Assembly (NCBI GenBank): GCA_900771365.1 | Contig: CAAGNU010000078.1 | Coordinates: forward strand, 1 to 8,921 | Length of the DNA: 8,921 nucleotides | From: Bacteroidales bacterium | GTDB lineage: Bacteria; Bacteroidota; Bacteroidia; Bacteroidales; P3 | Reading direction: 5' to 3' | Part shown: positions 7,657 through 8,921 of the stretch, piece after piece | How positions within the stretch are numbered: position 1 is the first letter of the stretch | Layout of the letters: each line of letters begins with the position of its first letter | The notes under the pieces: generated by a model | What the model was told of the DNA's origin: nothing | Seen by the model: the letters and a program-made list of their open reading frames with translations, nothing else | Databases searched by the model: none | Made by a program: the position numbers and the translations under genes

Positions 7657-8033
7657 TTCGGCAATTTGGCTGTGTTTTGTTCGGCAATTTGGCTGTATTC
7701 CGTTCGGCAATTTGGCTGTATTTTATTCGGCAATTTGGCTGTATTTTATTCGGCAATTCGGCTGTATTTTGTTCGGCAATTTGGCTGTATTTTATTCGGC
7801 AATTTGGCTGTGTTTTGTTCGGCAATTTGGTTATATTTTGTTCGGCAATTTGGCTGTATTTTGTTCGGCAATTTGGCTGTATTTTATTCGGCGATTTGGC
7901 TGTGTTTTGTTCGGCAATTTGGCTATATTTTGTTCGGCAATTTGGCTGTATTTTATTCGGCAATTTGGCTGTATTCCGTTCGGCAATTTGGCTGTGTTTT
8001 GTTCGGCAATTTGGCTGTATTTTATTCGGCGAT
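7657..8033. repeat. Minisatellite: 16 tandem 23-bp units plus a partial unit
   Basis: Units begin at 7657 and every 23 bp to 8002 without an indel; a broken 17th starts at 8025. The first 16 bases are TTCGGCAATTTGGCTG, followed by a T-rich tail of seven. Variation is confined to a few positions (unit positions 7, 11, 14, 16, 18, 21-22 and 23), and every change is a transition. Because 23 is not a multiple of three and no stop occurs on the plus strand, all three plus frames and one minus frame stay open, giving artefactual 23-residue protein repeats. There are no unique spacers, so this is not a CRISPR array. It starts about 200 bp upstream of the ATPase start codon. Confidence 0.95.
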
Positions 8034-8106
8034 GTCAGCACATTGAGGAGCGCATAGAGCTTCCGTCTCTTATTGGCTCTGGTTCCAAGCTGGCGGCTCC
8101 CGCCCC

Positions 8107-8127
8107 AATTCTCAATTCTCAATTCCC
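8107..8127. repeat. Short heptamer run (AATTCTC), inverted relative to the upstream runs
   Basis: Three 7-bp units, AATTCTC, AATTCTC and AATTCCC, are the reverse complement of the GAGAATT runs at 5836-5866, 5950-5982 and 6051-6080. The same heptamer family therefore lies on both sides of the ATPase gene in opposite orientation. Confidence 0.8.
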
Positions 8128-8629
8128 CCTGTTCACATATTTTAAGACTTTTTGGGCGATATGTTAAAATCTTGAGGTCGAAAACAGATGCTGTGCCATT
8201 TTCTCGCCCAAGCACGCAGGCACCTACGCCACAGCTACATAGCAGCATCGCCCACGCTCCGCCTTTTTTCCGCCCTCCGAGCGGAGCCAGAGCGAAGGAA
8301 GAGCGAAGCTACGGCGGAGCTAAGGCGAGCCGTGGGCGTCCTGGCCCGAAATGTTAAAATCCACCATGCCGTGGCGGCCTGCTTTTCGCCTCGGCAGGGG
8401 CGTGAGCTTTCCTTACGGTGCGGCAGAGAGGGCAGGGGGCAGAGAGAACTTGCAATATGCACAGGCGGACGCTTTCCACGGGGAGAATGGTGCCGCTGTA
8501 GGTGGGGCTCCGTATCCGAAATGTTATAAAGTTACAAAGTGAAATGCTTGTTTCCGAAAAAATAAACAGCTATAGGCAACTTCTATAAATTCAAAAAAAT
8601 TAATGATAATAAGTCCTTTTACATGATAC
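8128..8629. other. Gene-free stretch with GC-rich then AT-rich composition
   Basis: I see no supportable gene here. Reading frames of 60-113 codons exist on both strands but overlap one another, are Arg/Ala/Pro-rich and lack recognisable motifs. The part to about 8520 is GC-rich and carries a nested inverted repeat (8249-8338). The word ATGTTA recurs as ATGTTAAAATC at 8161-8171 and 8351-8361 and as ATGTTATAAA at 8521-8530. From about 8530 the DNA becomes AT-rich and leads into the 79-bp repeat. Confidence 0.6.
8249..8338. repeat. GC-rich nested inverted repeat
   Basis: CGCCCACG (8249-8256) is the exact reverse complement of CGTGGGCG (8331-8338). Directly inside it, GCTCCGCC (8256-8263) is the exact reverse complement of GGCGGAGC (8313-8320), leaving a 10-nt bulge on the right side. 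The interior contains AGAGCGAAG twice, 11 bp apart. Either strand could fold into a stable hairpin of about 90 nt. There is no T tract after it, so it is not an obvious terminator. It resembles a dispersed intergenic repeat more than a gene. Confidence 0.65.
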
Positions 8630-8708
8630 TTGTCACGAGGTTCACTGAACCTCGCTCTTGCTCCGCTATCGACCCAGGACGTCCACAGGAAGTCCTTCTT
8701 ACTGGACT
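8630..8708. repeat. 79-bp structured direct repeat, copy 1
   Basis: This 79-bp sequence is identical, base for base as read, to 8843-8921. It begins TTGTCACGAGG and contains a strong hairpin, CGAGGTTC-ACT-GAACCTCG (8636-8654), then the palindrome GGACGTCC (8677-8684), and then AAGTCC (8690-8695) which can pair with GGACTT (8704-8709). AGGAC (8676-8680) could instead pair with GTCCT (8692-8696), so two folds compete. It has no open frame of note. Confidence 0.9.
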
Positions 8709-8842
8709 TTCTTCATATGAATTATTCACGAATTTTTTCATGCGAAGAATGCCTGTGGCATCCTGAGTAAGTCCGCATATCATAATGATTTATGATTAAA
8801 TTCATGGACAATTCATGCTCGAATATTCACTGGATATTCTAT
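8709..8842. other. Spacer between the 79-bp repeats, rich in small palindromes
   Basis: The 134 bp between the repeats are AT-rich and noncoding. They contain the perfect palindrome TTCATATGAA (8712-8721) and hairpins ATGCC-TGT-GGCAT (8749-8761), ATCATAA-TGAT-TTATGAT (8779-8796) and GAATAT/ATATTC (8821-8839, 7-nt loop). AATTCATG also occurs twice, at about 8799 and 8811. Confidence 0.7.
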
Positions 8843-8921
8843 TTGTCACGAGGTTCACTGAACCTCGCTCTTGCTCCGCTATCGACCCAGGACGTCCACA
8901 GGAAGTCCTTCTTACTGGACT
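8843..8921. repeat. 79-bp structured direct repeat, copy 2 (reaches window edge)
   Basis: This is the second copy of the 8630-8708 sequence, 213 bp downstream, with its main hairpin at 8849-8867. Identity continues to the last base of the window, so the true repeat may be longer than 79 bp and further copies may follow. Confidence 0.9.

Noticed and set aside
7657..8033. CRISPR array or plasmid iterons
   Set aside because: Repeats are contiguous with no unique spacers and no cas genes; there is no Rep gene or other origin feature nearby to support iterons.
7536..8167. Three plus-strand frames rich in Phe, Leu, Cys and Trp across the minisatellite
   Set aside because: The same repeat read in three phases cannot be three genes, and none has a plausible start region or family.
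7607..8248. 213-codon minus-strand frame with 23-residue Asn/Lys/Gln-rich repeats
   Set aside because: It is produced by the 23-bp minisatellite, which is open in several frames at once. Its non-repeat start is translated intergenic repeat, and there is no promoter or domain. One class of units lacks the stop-forming A, but with five units this can easily be chance.
8188..8529. 113-codon plus-strand frame and the overlapping frames at 8073-8357 and 8235-8462
   Set aside because: They are mutually overlapping, Arg/Ala-rich, lie over the GC-rich inverted repeat and show no motif or supported start.
8630..8921. Integron attC sites or a retron RNA
   Set aside because: No integron core-site motifs, integrase or reverse transcriptase gene are seen, and the palindromes do not match the attC layout.

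Overview
The window looks like chromosomal DNA of a Bacteroidales bacterium, possibly Prevotella-like; the genus is only a guess. The evidence is a Bacteroidetes-type -7 promoter element (TAnnTTTG) in front of the ATPase gene and a probable second one cut by the window's left edge, genes mostly without Shine-Dalgarno sequences, and the gene families present (DedA with a signal peptide, a SufS-type cysteine desulfurase, RecN, an M23 peptidase of about 580 residues, and an AAA/DUF4143 ATPase).

Left half (1-5828): five tightly packed plus-strand genes. A DedA-family membrane protein overlaps a 59-codon single-span membrane protein, followed 7 bp later by sufS. After a 78-bp gap comes recN, and 12 bp later a secreted M23 metallopeptidase. 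These are ordinary housekeeping or envelope functions: lipid or envelope homeostasis, sulfur mobilisation for Fe-S clusters, DNA break repair and peptidoglycan processing. They are probably one or two transcription units; no shared pathway is evident.

Middle (5829-7458): a repeat-rich stretch separates the M23 gene from a convergent minus-strand ATPase gene (AAA_14-like plus DUF4143). It holds a roughly 100-bp unit in two full copies and a partial one. Each full copy carries heptanucleotide runs and a terminator-like hairpin. A separate run of nine AATTCAC-type heptamers lies next to the ATPase stop codon. The ATPase has a matching TAnnTTTG promoter just upstream of its start.

Right part (7459-8921): I can support no protein gene here. 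It contains a 16-copy, 23-bp minisatellite whose internal variation is transitions only, a short heptamer run in opposite orientation to those at 5836-6080, a GC-rich nested inverted repeat, and two identical 79-bp hairpin-bearing copies 213 bp apart, the second running to the window's last base. This is the least explained part. It looks like a cluster of dispersed intergenic repeats, perhaps the start of a longer structured array, but nothing in view shows a function.
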